Assembly (NCBI RefSeq): GCF_032051675.1
Contig: NZ_CP116968.1
Location: 2,976,001 to 3,040,000 of the forward strand
Length of the DNA: 64,000 nucleotides
From: Candidatus Nitrospira neomarina
Lineage (GTDB): Bacteria > Nitrospirota > Nitrospiria > Nitrospirales > UBA8639
Direction of reading: 5' to 3'
This document shows, one piece after another, positions 45,263 through 54,700 of the stretch. Every line of letters begins with the position of its first letter. Position 1 is the stretch's first letter. The translations under genes were made by a program, and so were the position numbers. The notes under the pieces were generated by a model. That model was not told the origin of the DNA. It was given only the letters and a program-made list of their open reading frames with translations, and made no database searches.

Positions 45263-45451
45263 TTACCTAGCTAATAAGACACATTCATGAATCGTAAGGA
45301 GCATGAACATACCAAATATTGATTTTATAAATTCATAAGGCACTAAATTTAGGCTTTCATTTTCACCATGCAATTTTATAATGACATCTTCACAAACATC
45401 CCATTGATTTATAAATAACCAATCGTAATTTGCATATTTGTTTGAAGGCAT
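45263..45451 (-). CDS. Short AT-rich ORF, possibly foreign
   Basis: A 62-codon minus-strand frame starting ATG at 45451, AT-rich in third positions (GC well below the window). The product contains DWLFINQWDVCEDVIIKLHG and a hydrophobic helix (FIKSIFGMFMLLTIHECVLL). AAAGG abuts the ATG with no spacing. Composition could be protein-like or chance in AT-rich DNA. No homologue recognised. Confidence 0.3.
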   Translation of the reverse strand: MPSNKYANYDWLFINQWDVCEDVIIKLHGENESLNLVPYEFIKSIFGMFMLLTIHECVLLAR

Positions 45452-45482
45452 CCTTTAAAAATAAAAATTTAAAGCTTGCTTG

Positions 45483-45511
45483 TTGACTTTGCTTTAAAAC
45501 ACAAATAGAAT
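45483..45511 (+). promoter_or_regulatory. Sigma-70 promoter of the HARE-domain gene
   Basis: TTGACT (45483-45488), 17-base spacer, TAGAAT (45506-45511). The -35 and -10 match consensus at five and five of six; the start codon is 30 bases downstream of the -10. One of the strongest promoter-like sequences in the window. Confidence 0.7.
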
Positions 45512-45540
45512 GAGGCTCAACATATGGTGGAGCTTGCGAA

Positions 45541-46065
45541 ATGGAGGACCAAAATGACCAGCTTAAAGACATCAGCGATGGGCTGGAGCAGCGCATCAGT
45601 GTTTATGAGCGCAAACTCAAGGATCTCCAAAAAAAACGGGAGCAGGTAGGTGAGGAAATTGCGACGGTTGAGAAATATCTGGAGTTGGCAAAAACCCTCT
45701 ATCGCGTCGAAGCTGACAAAGCGAAGCTGGCGAGTCTCTCCAGCCAGATCTTCTCGGAAAAAGAGGGACATCTGTCCTCAGCCGACACGGATGTCGCGTC
45801 TAAGTCGAGGGAAATTCTTCTAGGCCGAAGCAAATATGTGGGGATGAGCGTCCCTGATGCAGTGTATATGGTTCTCCAGGAAGTAGGTCGTCCATTGCAC
45901 GCCAAAGAACTTTTTCAACGTCTCAAGGAAGGCGGGATGCCAATCAGGGGAAAAACCCCTGTCACGTCGGTCGCTACATCCTTAAAAAGGGACCCTCGAT
46001 TTCGTAAAGTGGGGCCCAATACATTCGAAGTCAATCACGAAAAATCTCTAACCAAAGCCGTCTGA
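45541..46065 (+). CDS. Coiled-coil plus winged-helix (HARE-HTH-like) protein
   Basis: A 174-aa protein. Residues 10-70 form a coiled coil (QRISVYERKLKDLQKKREQV, heptads), followed by a linker and a winged-helix domain at about 98-165 (VPDAVYMVLQEVGRPLHAKE, then LKRDPRFRKVGPNTFEV). The latter matches the HARE-HTH/HB1-ASXL-restriction endonuclease HTH pattern, usually linked to transcription factors and restriction enzymes. Own promoter, then a Lys/Ala-rich peptide gene 45 bases after the stop. Possibly a DNA-binding accessory factor; target unknown. Confidence 0.75.
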   Translation: MEDQNDQLKDISDGLEQRISVYERKLKDLQKKREQVGEEIATVEKYLELAKTLYRVEADKAKLASLSSQIFSEKEGHLSSADTDVASKSREILLGRSKYVGMSVPDAVYMVLQEVGRPLHAKELFQRLKEGGMPIRGKTPVTSVATSLKRDPRFRKVGPNTFEVNHEKSLTKAV

Positions 46066-46110
46066 TCCGCATTGACGGACGCTTGTATGATCTGAAAGGG
46101 GGTGAGTGAA

Positions 46111-46197
46111 TTGGCAGCAACGAAAAAGAAAGCCGCTCCAAAGAAAAAAGCCGCGGCCGCGAAACCCAAAGCTAAAGCAAAAACCAAGAAGAAGTAG
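46111..46197 (+). CDS. Lys/Ala-rich histone H1-like peptide, 28 aa
   Basis: The TTG at 46111 follows GGGGGTGA, an almost perfect ribosome-binding site (a GTG at 46102 is a poorer alternative). The product consists of repeated Lys and Ala with Pro (MAATKKKAAPKKKAAAAKP, then AKAKTKKK), like the C-terminal tails of bacterial histone H1-like/AlgP proteins, which bind DNA non-specifically. Too short for ordinary gene calling. It shares the transcript of the HARE gene and ends before a strong terminator. Confidence 0.65.
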   Translation: MAATKKKAAPKKKAAAAKPKAKAKTKKK

Positions 46198-46219
46198 CTG
46201 TAGATCCCACCTGCAGTGC

Positions 46220-46256
46220 CACCGGGAGTGGGGCCACCCACTCCCGGTGTGTTTTT
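46220..46256 (+). terminator. Strong rho-independent terminator
   Basis: CACCGGGAGTGGG (46220-46232) and CCCACTCCCGGTG (46237-46249) make a perfect 13-bp stem with a 4-base loop, then TGTTTTT. Closes the HARE/basic peptide transcript. Confidence 0.9.
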
Positions 46257-46367
46257 CTCCTCACTTCCCTTAAACATTCACACAACAAATTTCCATGATC
46301 GCATCGTGGCGCTTGGGATTTCCGCAGACTTCAGGTATGCTCAGAAACGGTCTGCTCCCCATCATCT

Positions 46368-47177
46368 ATGGCACTATCCCCTACCGACTATCACTCGTTA
46401 ACCCGCATCGCCATTCAAGCCGCCAGGCAGGGCGGAGCGATCCTGCTCGACTATGCCAAAAAAGGATTTCAGATACATCAAAAGGATCAAGCCATCAACC
46501 TGGTCACCGAAGCTGACCTACGCTCAGAAGAAGCGGTCATTCAGACCATCCGACATGCGTTTCCCGAACACCAGATCCTTAGCGAGGAACAGGGCCTGCA
46601 AGACATCCCCACCCATCCCGTCAAATGGATCGTCGATCCTTTGGATGGAACCACCAATTTCACCCATGGCTTTCCCATGTACAATGTCTCTATCGGGGTG
46701 GAATATGAAGGCACGTGCGTCCTAGGAGTGGTTTATGATCCCACGCGGGACGAACTGTTTCTGGGGCAACAAGGGAAGGGGGCCACACTCAACGGCACCC
46801 CCATTCATGTCTCAGCGACACCTCAATTAAATGAAGCGTTACTCGTCACCGGGTTTGCCTATGACGTGCACACCGCCAAAGATAACAATCTTAAGGAATT
46901 TTGCGCATTCACCCTCCGTGCGCGTGGGATGCGCCGCACCGGCACCGCCGCGATTGATCTCTGCTACATCGCCTGCGGCCGATTCGATGGCTTTTGGGAA
47001 CTACAACTCAATCCGTGGGACACTGCGGCAGGAAAAGTCATCCTGGAGGAAGCCGGGGGAATGTTAACAAATTATGCAGGCGAACCCTACTCCATCTATG
47101 GCAGCACCCTTATCGCCACCAACGGCCATATCCATCAGGAGATGGCTGAGGTACTCAAGAAATGTCGTCAAGAATAA
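46368..47177 (+). CDS. suhB: Inositol-1-monophosphatase family protein
   Basis: Magnesium-dependent phosphatase of 269 aa. Metal motifs: EADLRSEEAVIQTI, the Glu of LSEEQG, DPLDGTTNFTHGFP (motif A) and WDTAAGKVILEEAGG (motif B). Substrates in the family include inositol phosphates, fructose-1,6-bisphosphate or histidinol-P; SuhB also influences ribosome assembly. Follows a terminator, so it has its own transcript. Confidence 0.9.
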   Translation: MALSPTDYHSLTRIAIQAARQGGAILLDYAKKGFQIHQKDQAINLVTEADLRSEEAVIQTIRHAFPEHQILSEEQGLQDIPTHPVKWIVDPLDGTTNFTHGFPMYNVSIGVEYEGTCVLGVVYDPTRDELFLGQQGKGATLNGTPIHVSATPQLNEALLVTGFAYDVHTAKDNNLKEFCAFTLRARGMRRTGTAAIDLCYIACGRFDGFWELQLNPWDTAAGKVILEEAGGMLTNYAGEPYSIYGSTLIATNGHIHQEMAEVLKKCRQE

Positions 47178-47265
47178 GGCTGTCATCTCCCCCTTGATCG
47201 TCACCGGATCACGATTTCATCAAAGGCTCTTTCCTCCAACCTTCTCGCTACCCATTGATCTTTAT

Positions 47266-47411
47266 GGGTCTCTTGAAAAAAGCCGCCAGCGGCGTTCTCG
47301 CCATTTTTCCGTGCTCACGTACTACGCGTACGCTCCGCGCGTAAAAACGGCTGCGGCCTTGCTGGACGGACCCTTCGGAAAGACTCAGGGCATGCTTTTT
47401 TGAACCGACCC
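47266..47411. repeat. Terminal-inverted-repeat element, copy 1
   Basis: Ends GGGTCTCTTGAAAAAAG and CTTTTTTGAACCGACCC (imperfect inverted repeat). It begins with a hairpin-forming GCCGCCAGCGGC. It shares 49 identical bases (47273-47321) and further blocks such as CTGCGGCCTTGCTGGAC with the copy at 56901. About 146 bp. No gene is inside. The flanking TTATTCAACACTC (about 47466) also recurs after copy 2. Confidence 0.8.
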
Positions 47412-47509
47412 GGAGCCTTTGAGGAGTAATCTAATCCTGGGCCGATTTGTCCTGGAAAATCTTCATTATTCAACACTCCCTTTATATACCTCTTCACAAA
47501 CTTGGCTGT

Positions 47510-48037
47510 TTATGTCGGTTCGGCAAGTAGCTGCTGAATAGTTTTTTCGGTTTCCTCATAGCTACCTTCACCGATCTTGGTGTATTGAATATTTCCCTTC
47601 TTATCGATCAAATATAGTGTCGGCCAATAGCGATTGCGGTACTGCCGCCAGTTCAGGAATTCATTATCGATGGGCACGGCATAGGGAATATGGTGTTCCT
47701 GAATGTACCTTTTGACCTTTTCTACATCGTATTCATATTTGAATTCCGGCGAATGTACCGCAATCACAACCAGCCCTTGTTTGGCGTACTTGTCGTGCCA
47801 TTCCTTGACGTATGGTTCGATATTCCGGCAGTTCCAGCATCCAAATGTCCAAAACTCCACCATCACCACCTTGCCGCGCAATTTTTCCATGTGTAAGGGC
47901 TCAGAATTCAACCAGGTCGGGCTGATAATTTCAGGAGCAGGAACATTGGTCGCAAAACTTAGGGTGACAAAATAGAAAAGGATATTGATCGTTCCAAAAA
48001 AAACCAAACTGCCTATAGTTTTCTTTCCCATCATCAA
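47510..48037 (-). CDS. Thioredoxin-like (TlpA/DipZ-type) exported protein
   Basis: A 175-aa protein. A signal/anchor spans residues 8-30 (LVFFGTINILFYFVTL). The mature domain is a thioredoxin fold with CWNC at 67-70 in WTFGCWNC, then a conserved PTLYLIDKKGNI (cis-Pro) segment. The WNC active site and the insertion (VHSPEFKYEYDVEKV) are those of the DipZ C-terminal/AhpC-TSA relatives. It probably reduces or oxidises periplasmic disulfides or serves cytochrome maturation. No ccm genes nearby. Confidence 0.85.
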   Translation of the reverse strand: MMMGKKTIGSLVFFGTINILFYFVTLSFATNVPAPEIISPTWLNSEPLHMEKLRGKVVMVEFWTFGCWNCRNIEPYVKEWHDKYAKQGLVVIAVHSPEFKYEYDVEKVKRYIQEHHIPYAVPIDNEFLNWRQYRNRYWPTLYLIDKKGNIQYTKIGEGSYEETEKTIQQLLAEPT

Positions 48038-48594
48038 ATCTCCTTATTGATTCTCCCAACTCCATTTTCTGAGTCACCGACCACTTGATTGCTCTCATAC
48101 ACCACAAATTGGTCTTTCTTTTCATCAACCTGTTACACAACCCATTTCGCAATACGTGAGGAATGTACCGCCTGTCACCTATACCCTCCAAAAACTGTTC
48201 GTCTTCTTTTGATAGAAATCGTTTATGTATTGCTCAATAGATGCCGGGTTTCGGCCCGGCAGCCGAGGTCCTTGTGTTTCGGCAAAAGGACCGAACCAAT
48301 GACGCCACGCCCGGACTCATCAATTGGACCGAGGCCAATCACAGGAAGACGGACTAACTCACTACGTTCAGACAAGGCCCGCCGTTTAATAAAATGGGCC
48401 GACTACCGGGACGGGCGGCAGGCGTCAGATAAGGAGAGGGATAGGGACCTCAGAGAACTACTTGTGGCATGGGTCAAAAACAGGAACGCTCGGAGAAGCA
48501 TTTGGAATAACTATGAGAGGAAACAATCCGTTGTATTAGAGAAAGATGAAGAAGAAAGATTCGTTGTGAGTGAGGAAAAGGGAGGAGATTCGAA
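48038..48594. other. Hairpin-rich intergenic region
   Basis: About 560 bases. Two small hairpins are visible: GCCGGG with CCCGGC around 48243-48260, and GGTCCTT with AAGGACC around 48268-48294. The frame through it (48089-48625) has no ribosome-binding site and is Arg-rich noise. The pattern recalls dispersed extragenic repeats of environmental bacteria. Confidence 0.45.
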
Positions 48595-48789
48595 TTATTG
48601 GCCAGAAGGGGGATTCTGCTTTTGAAGATCACAATGCGTCCCTTGAGTTCCATCTGCATATTCATAAGTCTCACAAGGATGTCCATTTTCATCCGTGGAA
48701 CTCCCCACATAGTGACCATGCTCTCCCCAACACCCTCCCGAGAGACCAGATAACATTACAGGCCCTAAAATACACCTAACTGAACTCAT
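48595..48789 (-). CDS. Small predicted lipoprotein, 64 aa
   Basis: ATG at 48789, six bases after the prfC stop, with GGGGTAG upstream. The N-terminus is hydrophobic and ends at LSGGC, a possible lipobox; then ENGHPCETYEYADGTQGTHC with Gly/His-rich residues and two more Cys, perhaps a disulfide. It follows prfC on the same strand, so probably the last gene of the efflux/prfC run. Unknown function; hydrophobic start is marginal. Confidence 0.5.
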   Translation of the reverse strand: MSSVRCILGPVMLSGLSGGCWGEHGHYVGSSTDENGHPCETYEYADGTQGTHCDLQKQNPPSGQ

Positions 48790-48793
48790 GCAT

Positions 48794-50395
48794 CTACCCC
48801 ATATCCCGGAAACTGTGATCGGGATTGCGTTCGCCGGCGAAATTCTTTGACCATGAGCTACGAAACAGGACGACCGCTCGATCCCGGCTGTCTTTGACGA
48901 CAAGGGCATCAGAGGGCGGCTTAAACGTCGCAACGTCGCCTACCAGCCAGGCACTGGATTCATAGGGCAACACATCCACCACCACTTTGACGCGGTATTC
49001 GCTTTGCAAGCGGAATTCCAGCACATCAAACTGAAGTTTGCCCACAGCGGCCACAAAAAATTCCAGCCCGTCCAGACTTCGAAGGATTTGAATGGTCCCC
49101 TCCCTGGCGAGTTGCTCGATCCCTTTGTCGAATGATTTCCGCATTCCCGTATCGGTCGGCCGCACACGGGCAAAGACTTCGGGTTGAAATTGTGGAAGCG
49201 GTTTATAATTAAAGCCGTCCGCCACCGAAATCGTGTCGCCGATTTGAAAAATCCCGGGATTGATAATCCCAATGACATCGCCGGGATAGGCCACATCGAC
49301 CGTATTGCGTTCCTTCGCCACCATACTGTGGGGCCGTGAGAGCCGAACCTCCGTGTTGGTCCGATGATGTTTGACCACCACATCCCGCTCGAATCTCCCT
49401 GAACAGACTCGTAAAAAAGCCGTGCTGTCGCGATGGCGTGGATTCATATTGGCCTGGAGTTTAAATACATAGGCGCTAAATGGTGTATCAACCGGGTCGA
49501 TCATCAGCTCATGGCCATCCGGGGCATCCGCTAATCGACCGTGAGCGGGAGGCGCCAGATCCACAAATGCATCGAAGAATGCTTCCACACCGAAATTGGT
49601 CATGGCAGATCCGAAGAAGACGGGCGTGACTTTTCCATTTTGAAAATCATCTTTCGAGAAGGGATTCCCGGCGATATCCAGCAATTCCAAATCATGCATT
49701 AATTCATCCCAGATATACTCCGCCATACGGTCTTTCACGGAGGGATCGTCCAAGGAGAGTTCCATGAGATCCGGTTTTGCCGCCCCTCCCGCCGCCGTTT
49801 TGGTATAGAGCAACACTTTTCGGGTTTGCCGGTTCACCACACCAAGAAAATCCTGTCCGGACCCGATGGGCCAGTTGATGGGACTAGCATGAATGCCCAA
49901 TACATCCTCCACTTCTGACATGAGATCCAGTGGAGCGCGTCCCGGCAAATCCATCTTATTGATGAACGTCAACACGGGAATCCGGCGAAGACGACAGACC
50001 TCAAACAGTTTGCGTGTTTGCGTTTCAACACCCTTCGCCGCGTCAATGACCATGATCGCGCTATCGGCCGCCGTGAGTGTCCGGTACGTGTCCTCGCAAA
50101 AATCCTGATGGCCAGGCGTATCCAATACATTAATCACAGCCTGTTTATAAGGAAATTGCATCGCCGAGGCGGTAATGGAGATGCCGCGCTCCTGCTCCAT
50201 TTCCATCCAATCCGACGTGGCCATTTTCCGGTTTTTTCGCCCTCCGACCATCCCGGCAGTACGAACCAGCCCCGAGTAGAGCAGGAGCTTTTCGGTCAAC
50301 GTGGTTTTACCGGCGTCCGGATGGCTGATGATGGCAAACGTTCGACGCTTGTTTGCTTCTGATCGGATTTCTTGTTTGAGTTGGAGTGTCGTCAT
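48794..50395 (-). CDS. prfC: Peptide chain release factor 3
   Basis: A 533-aa GTPase that recycles RF1/RF2 after termination. G1 SHPDAGKTTLTEK, G2 region ERGISITASAMQF, G3 DTPGHQDF, G4 NKMDLPGR. The C-terminal half includes RLQSEYRVKVVVDVLPY. Full length, family certain. The efflux TolC gene is 30 bases upstream on the same strand, an unusual neighbour. Confidence 0.96.
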   Translation of the reverse strand: MTTLQLKQEIRSEANKRRTFAIISHPDAGKTTLTEKLLLYSGLVRTAGMVGGRKNRKMATSDWMEMEQERGISITASAMQFPYKQAVINVLDTPGHQDFCEDTYRTLTAADSAIMVIDAAKGVETQTRKLFEVCRLRRIPVLTFINKMDLPGRAPLDLMSEVEDVLGIHASPINWPIGSGQDFLGVVNRQTRKVLLYTKTAAGGAAKPDLMELSLDDPSVKDRMAEYIWDELMHDLELLDIAGNPFSKDDFQNGKVTPVFFGSAMTNFGVEAFFDAFVDLAPPAHGRLADAPDGHELMIDPVDTPFSAYVFKLQANMNPRHRDSTAFLRVCSGRFERDVVVKHHRTNTEVRLSRPHSMVAKERNTVDVAYPGDVIGIINPGIFQIGDTISVADGFNYKPLPQFQPEVFARVRPTDTGMRKSFDKGIEQLAREGTIQILRSLDGLEFFVAAVGKLQFDVLEFRLQSEYRVKVVVDVLPYESSAWLVGDVATFKPPSDALVVKDSRDRAVVLFRSSWSKNFAGERNPDHSFRDMG

Positions 50396-50425
50396 ATTAC
50401 CTTCTGGGCGAACAGGCCCGACCTA

Positions 50426-51769
50426 TTACAATTTTTCCAACTGACCCTGCGCCCGGGCCAGACTCAGACGGGAGGCATTAAAAGTAAAGAGGCCTTCAAT
50501 CAAATTATCCCTGGCTTGCGCCACACGGGTTTGCGCATCAGTGACTTCGATATTCGTGGCGACACCGACCGCGAACCGTTCACGTGAGAGTTCCAATTCG
50601 GTCAGTGAAAGCTTTAACCCTTCTTCCGCAACCGCGACTTGCTGTTTGGCCGAACTCATCGTGATCAGTGCATCACGAACTTCCAATCCCACTTGATATT
50701 GCACATCCTGCGTTCTGATGGCTTCCTGTCTGAGCAGACTGCGACTCTCTGAAATTCTGGCTTCCCGCATTCCGCCATCGAAAATCGGCACCCTCATTAA
50801 TACCTGAACATTATCGGTGGTCAACGCATTGGGGATTTGATTGCCGATCATGCCAACATCGCCCAAAGCCTGAATAGTGGGAACCCGTTCGTTCGTCACG
50901 GAACTTAACGACAAGGAGGCCAGACGCTCACGATTCTGCTGCGCCTTCAGTTCGGTCCGGTGTTCTTTGGCCACCTGCAAGGCCTCTCCTATGGATTGGT
51001 CGGAGACATTCACCATTTTCATTTCATCCGTAAGCACCAGCTTCACCTCGAACGAGAGCCCCATGGCACGAATCAAATTGAGTTTGGCACGATCCCGCTC
51101 ATTTTCAGCGACTAATAATCGCTGTTTGGCGTTTTCCAATTGAACTTTCGCACGCGTCACATCCAGACTGGTCGCCATCCCGGCGGATTTTCGTTCCGCC
51201 GCCAAACGCAATAATTCCTTATTCAATGCCACATCCGCAGTCCGGGCATTCACCGCCGCCTTAGCCCGAAGCGTTTCCAAATAAATCAGACCTGCGGTGG
51301 CCATGGTATCCCGTTTGGTGACTTCCGCGTCCAACCCTGCCACGTCCACTCCCGCTTTGGCAGCCCGCCATTTTTGAATGAGACTTAAGCTGAACACATT
51401 CTGGGTGAGGAAAGCCCTCATTTCGTAAAAATCCCTGGGGCCTACAACGGTGGCGCTCGAACCAAACGACCCCGTAAAGAATCGACGCCGGGATGCACCT
51501 GCCGTCCCTGACAGATTGGGCAATAATTCACCGAGTTGTGTATTCGCGACATCCTGTGCCTGTGTAATACGTTCATTAAACAAACGGACCGTCGGATTCT
51601 GATCGACAGCCGCATCCATCGCCTCCCGCAAACTCAGCCGCAACTCGGGAAGGTCACGAACCGTTGCAGGCTCCGGGGAAGCCGCCCAGGTCACGGCACC
51701 GATTCCGCCAATTACCATAAGACACACCACGCATAGCCCAACCGCCTTCCAACACTGACCTCCCATCAT
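50426..51769 (-). CDS. TolC-family outer membrane efflux protein
   Basis: A 447-aa outer membrane channel with a signal peptide (residues 1-30, ending TWAA). Repeated halves with coiled coil, for example LRLSLREAMDAAVDQNPTVR, LAAERKSAGMATSLDVTRAK and SRERFAVGVATNIEVTDAQT, are typical of TolC (two OEP domains). Works with the RND pump and the MFP encoded just upstream. Stop 30 bases before prfC. Confidence 0.93.
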   Translation of the reverse strand: MMGGQCWKAVGLCVVCLMVIGGIGAVTWAASPEPATVRDLPELRLSLREAMDAAVDQNPTVRLFNERITQAQDVANTQLGELLPNLSGTAGASRRRFFTGSFGSSATVVGPRDFYEMRAFLTQNVFSLSLIQKWRAAKAGVDVAGLDAEVTKRDTMATAGLIYLETLRAKAAVNARTADVALNKELLRLAAERKSAGMATSLDVTRAKVQLENAKQRLLVAENERDRAKLNLIRAMGLSFEVKLVLTDEMKMVNVSDQSIGEALQVAKEHRTELKAQQNRERLASLSLSSVTNERVPTIQALGDVGMIGNQIPNALTTDNVQVLMRVPIFDGGMREARISESRSLLRQEAIRTQDVQYQVGLEVRDALITMSSAKQQVAVAEEGLKLSLTELELSRERFAVGVATNIEVTDAQTRVAQARDNLIEGLFTFNASRLSLARAQGQLEKL

Positions 51770-51791
51770 ATCTTGTCCCTTCGCCTCCAGG

Positions 51792-54700
51792 TTATAAAGC
51801 GCCGCCCGAGGGCTGTTCAGCTAATTGAGGATTTCTGGCCTCTGCCCACTTGCGTTGCGTATCAACGACCAAGGTAAACAATGCCGGAATAACAATAAGG
51901 GTGAACACGGTGGAGACCAAGAGGCCACCCAGCACCACACTTCCGATCCCCCGATACAGCTCTGAGCCCGCACCGGATGAGACCACAAGCGGAAAGAGAC
52001 CAAAGAGCGTGGTGAGTGTCGTCATCATAATCGGCCGGACACGGATTTTGACGGATTCACGAATGGCCTCCCGAAGAGGTAAACCTTGCCCCGATCCTCC
52101 TCCCAACGAATCCCCCTCTTCCGGTCCCCTCATGAAATTTAAGGCCTGGTGCACCACCAGAATGGCATTATTGACCACCACCCCGATGAGAATGACAAAG
52201 CCTAACATGGTCAGCACATCTAATGGTTGATAGGCGATAAAATTATTGACCAGAGAAAGCCCCAGGAATCCACCGGCTGCGGCAAATGGCACCGTAAAAA
52301 TAATGACCAGAGGATAGAGAAAACTTTCGAACAGCGCGGCCATCAAAAGGTAGGTAATGGTAAAGGCCAACAAGAAATTCCATTTTAACGCATCATAGGT
52401 TTCGGTAAGATCATCGGCCGTCCCCGACAGGCGGACATTATACAAACGTCCTAACGTCCCACTTTCTTTCAATGGCCCAAGGATTTGCGTTCGAATCACA
52501 TCCATCGCCTCCTCCAACGCCATCTCAACCGGTGGGATCACCTGAATCACAATGGATCGTTCCCGTTCAATATGATTGATTTGTTCCGGGCCCGCGACTA
52601 ATGTGACATCGGCAATATTGCCGACCGTCGTCAGTTGACCGCCCTTGGTATAAATTGGGATCGAGGTCAGCGACTGCGTTTGATTGGCATATTTATCGAT
52701 ACCACGAATCGTCAGGTCAACCTCATCTCCTTCAAATTGGTAATCACTGGCCTTTGCCCCGTCGACCAGGGCATCAATGGTAAATCCGAGCTCCTGATTC
52801 GTCATTTGCACATCCGCCGCACGATCCCGTTTGACGGTGACACGAACTTCCGGGCTTCCCAAATCCAAACTGGGAATGGGCCTGACCTGCGCTTCGGGCA
52901 GCACCCCTTTCACCTGACCGAACACCTGAACACCTAATTGCACAAGCGTGTCCAACTCCGGCCCGGTGATCTCAATATCGATATTTCGCCCTTCACCTAG
53001 GCCACGCTCGAACAGGCCGCGTTGGGTGATGATCCCAATCACGCCCGGAAGGTCCGCCGTAGCTCGACGAAACAGGGGGATCAATTCCTTCACGCGGCTC
53101 GGATCATTCACTCGACCGCCCATAAAGACCGAACGCCCCCGTGCCACATAGAAAAAATTGGCAATACTGGGGCCATCCAACGCGGCTTCCTCCGGGGAAC
53201 CAGGCTTTGCGTCCCAATAGGGGCTGAGGGTCGATTCAATCGGCTTTCCCATTTTGACAAATTCGTGAGTGTTATACCCCGGAGGAGGAAGCAGAATGCC
53301 GATGACAAGATTCCGGTTTCCCTGAGGAAGATACTCCGCCTTCGGTAACAAAGCCCAGCTTCCCAGTATCGCAAGAGAGGTAAATCCCAGAATCGTCACA
53401 CTTCGCCAGAAGACGCTACCACTCAAACCATACACCAAAGAACCGAGGGCCTCTCTGATACGATCCAACCAGGAATGCCGTCCCGTCGTCGAACCACCCT
53501 CCACAAATCCTGCGCTAGTCCACGTACCGGGTGCTTGCTTTCCTTTGGACTTAGTCACCGTGGTTAACACTCGTGCAGACAATGATGGAATCACCGTCAT
53601 CGAGACCACAAGGCTCAACCCCACTCCCGCACTGATCGCAATAGCGATATCCCGAAACAATTGACCGGATTGTTCTTCCATGAACACAATGGGAACAAAG
53701 ACGGCAATAGTCGTGAGGGTACTGGCCAGCACTGCACCCCACACCTCCACCGTGCCATCGTATGCCGCTTGGAATAACGATTTGCCCAATTCCCGATGAC
53801 GATAAATGTTTTCCAGCACCACAATGGAGTTATCCACCAACATCCCGGCAGCAAAGGTCATTCCCGCTAAGCTGATGACATTGAAATTCCGGCCCAACGC
53901 CCACAACATAATAAACGTCCCCATCATGCTGATCGGAATGGCCAAACCGACCACAAGGGTGCTACTGCCCGTGCGGAGGAATAAAAACAAAATGGAAATC
54001 GCCAATATACTCCCGACGATCAGATTTTGCTGGACAAGAGTCAGGGACCGGTTAATGTATGTGGTTTCATCATAGACCTGAAATAACTGAAACCCCCGCG
54101 CATTCAAAATTTCTTCATTGAGCTCACTGGCGGCCTCCCGGAGACCATCCATGGCTTCCAACACATTGGCCCCGGTCTGCCGTATCGCGTTGATGGCGAT
54201 GGCTGAATGGCCTTTTTGTCGCACCACCACGGTCGGATCCTTGTAATCAATATGGGCAGTCGCCACATCCCGCACATACACCGACGCGCCCTCACGCCTG
54301 GCAATGATGACATTTTCCACATCCTGGGGATTGAGATATTCCCCCACCGTACGTACGACATACGACCGTTTACCCTCATCAAAATCTCCGGCACTGTAAT
54401 CCCTATTCTCCTGATCTAACGCTCGCGCCAAGTCCATAATGGTTAACGCTCTGGACGCTAATTTAGCCGGATCGACCGTCACCCGAAGCTCCCGCTCCCG
54501 CCCACCATAGACATTCGAAGCCGCGACACCCTGGACCCGTTCGAAACGGGCTTTGATGATATCCTCTGCAAAATCCCGCATGGTTTCAATGTTGACGGGA
54601 TTCCCTTCTAGAGTGTCTAAAATAAACCAGGCCATGGCGGCTCCACGGGTATCCGCGCTGCTAATGACGGGCTCATCCGCCTCAAGCGGATATTCCTTAA

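Noticed and set aside
48089..48625. 178-codon plus-strand frame
   Set aside because: Covers hairpin repeats, composition Arg-rich, no ribosome-binding site.
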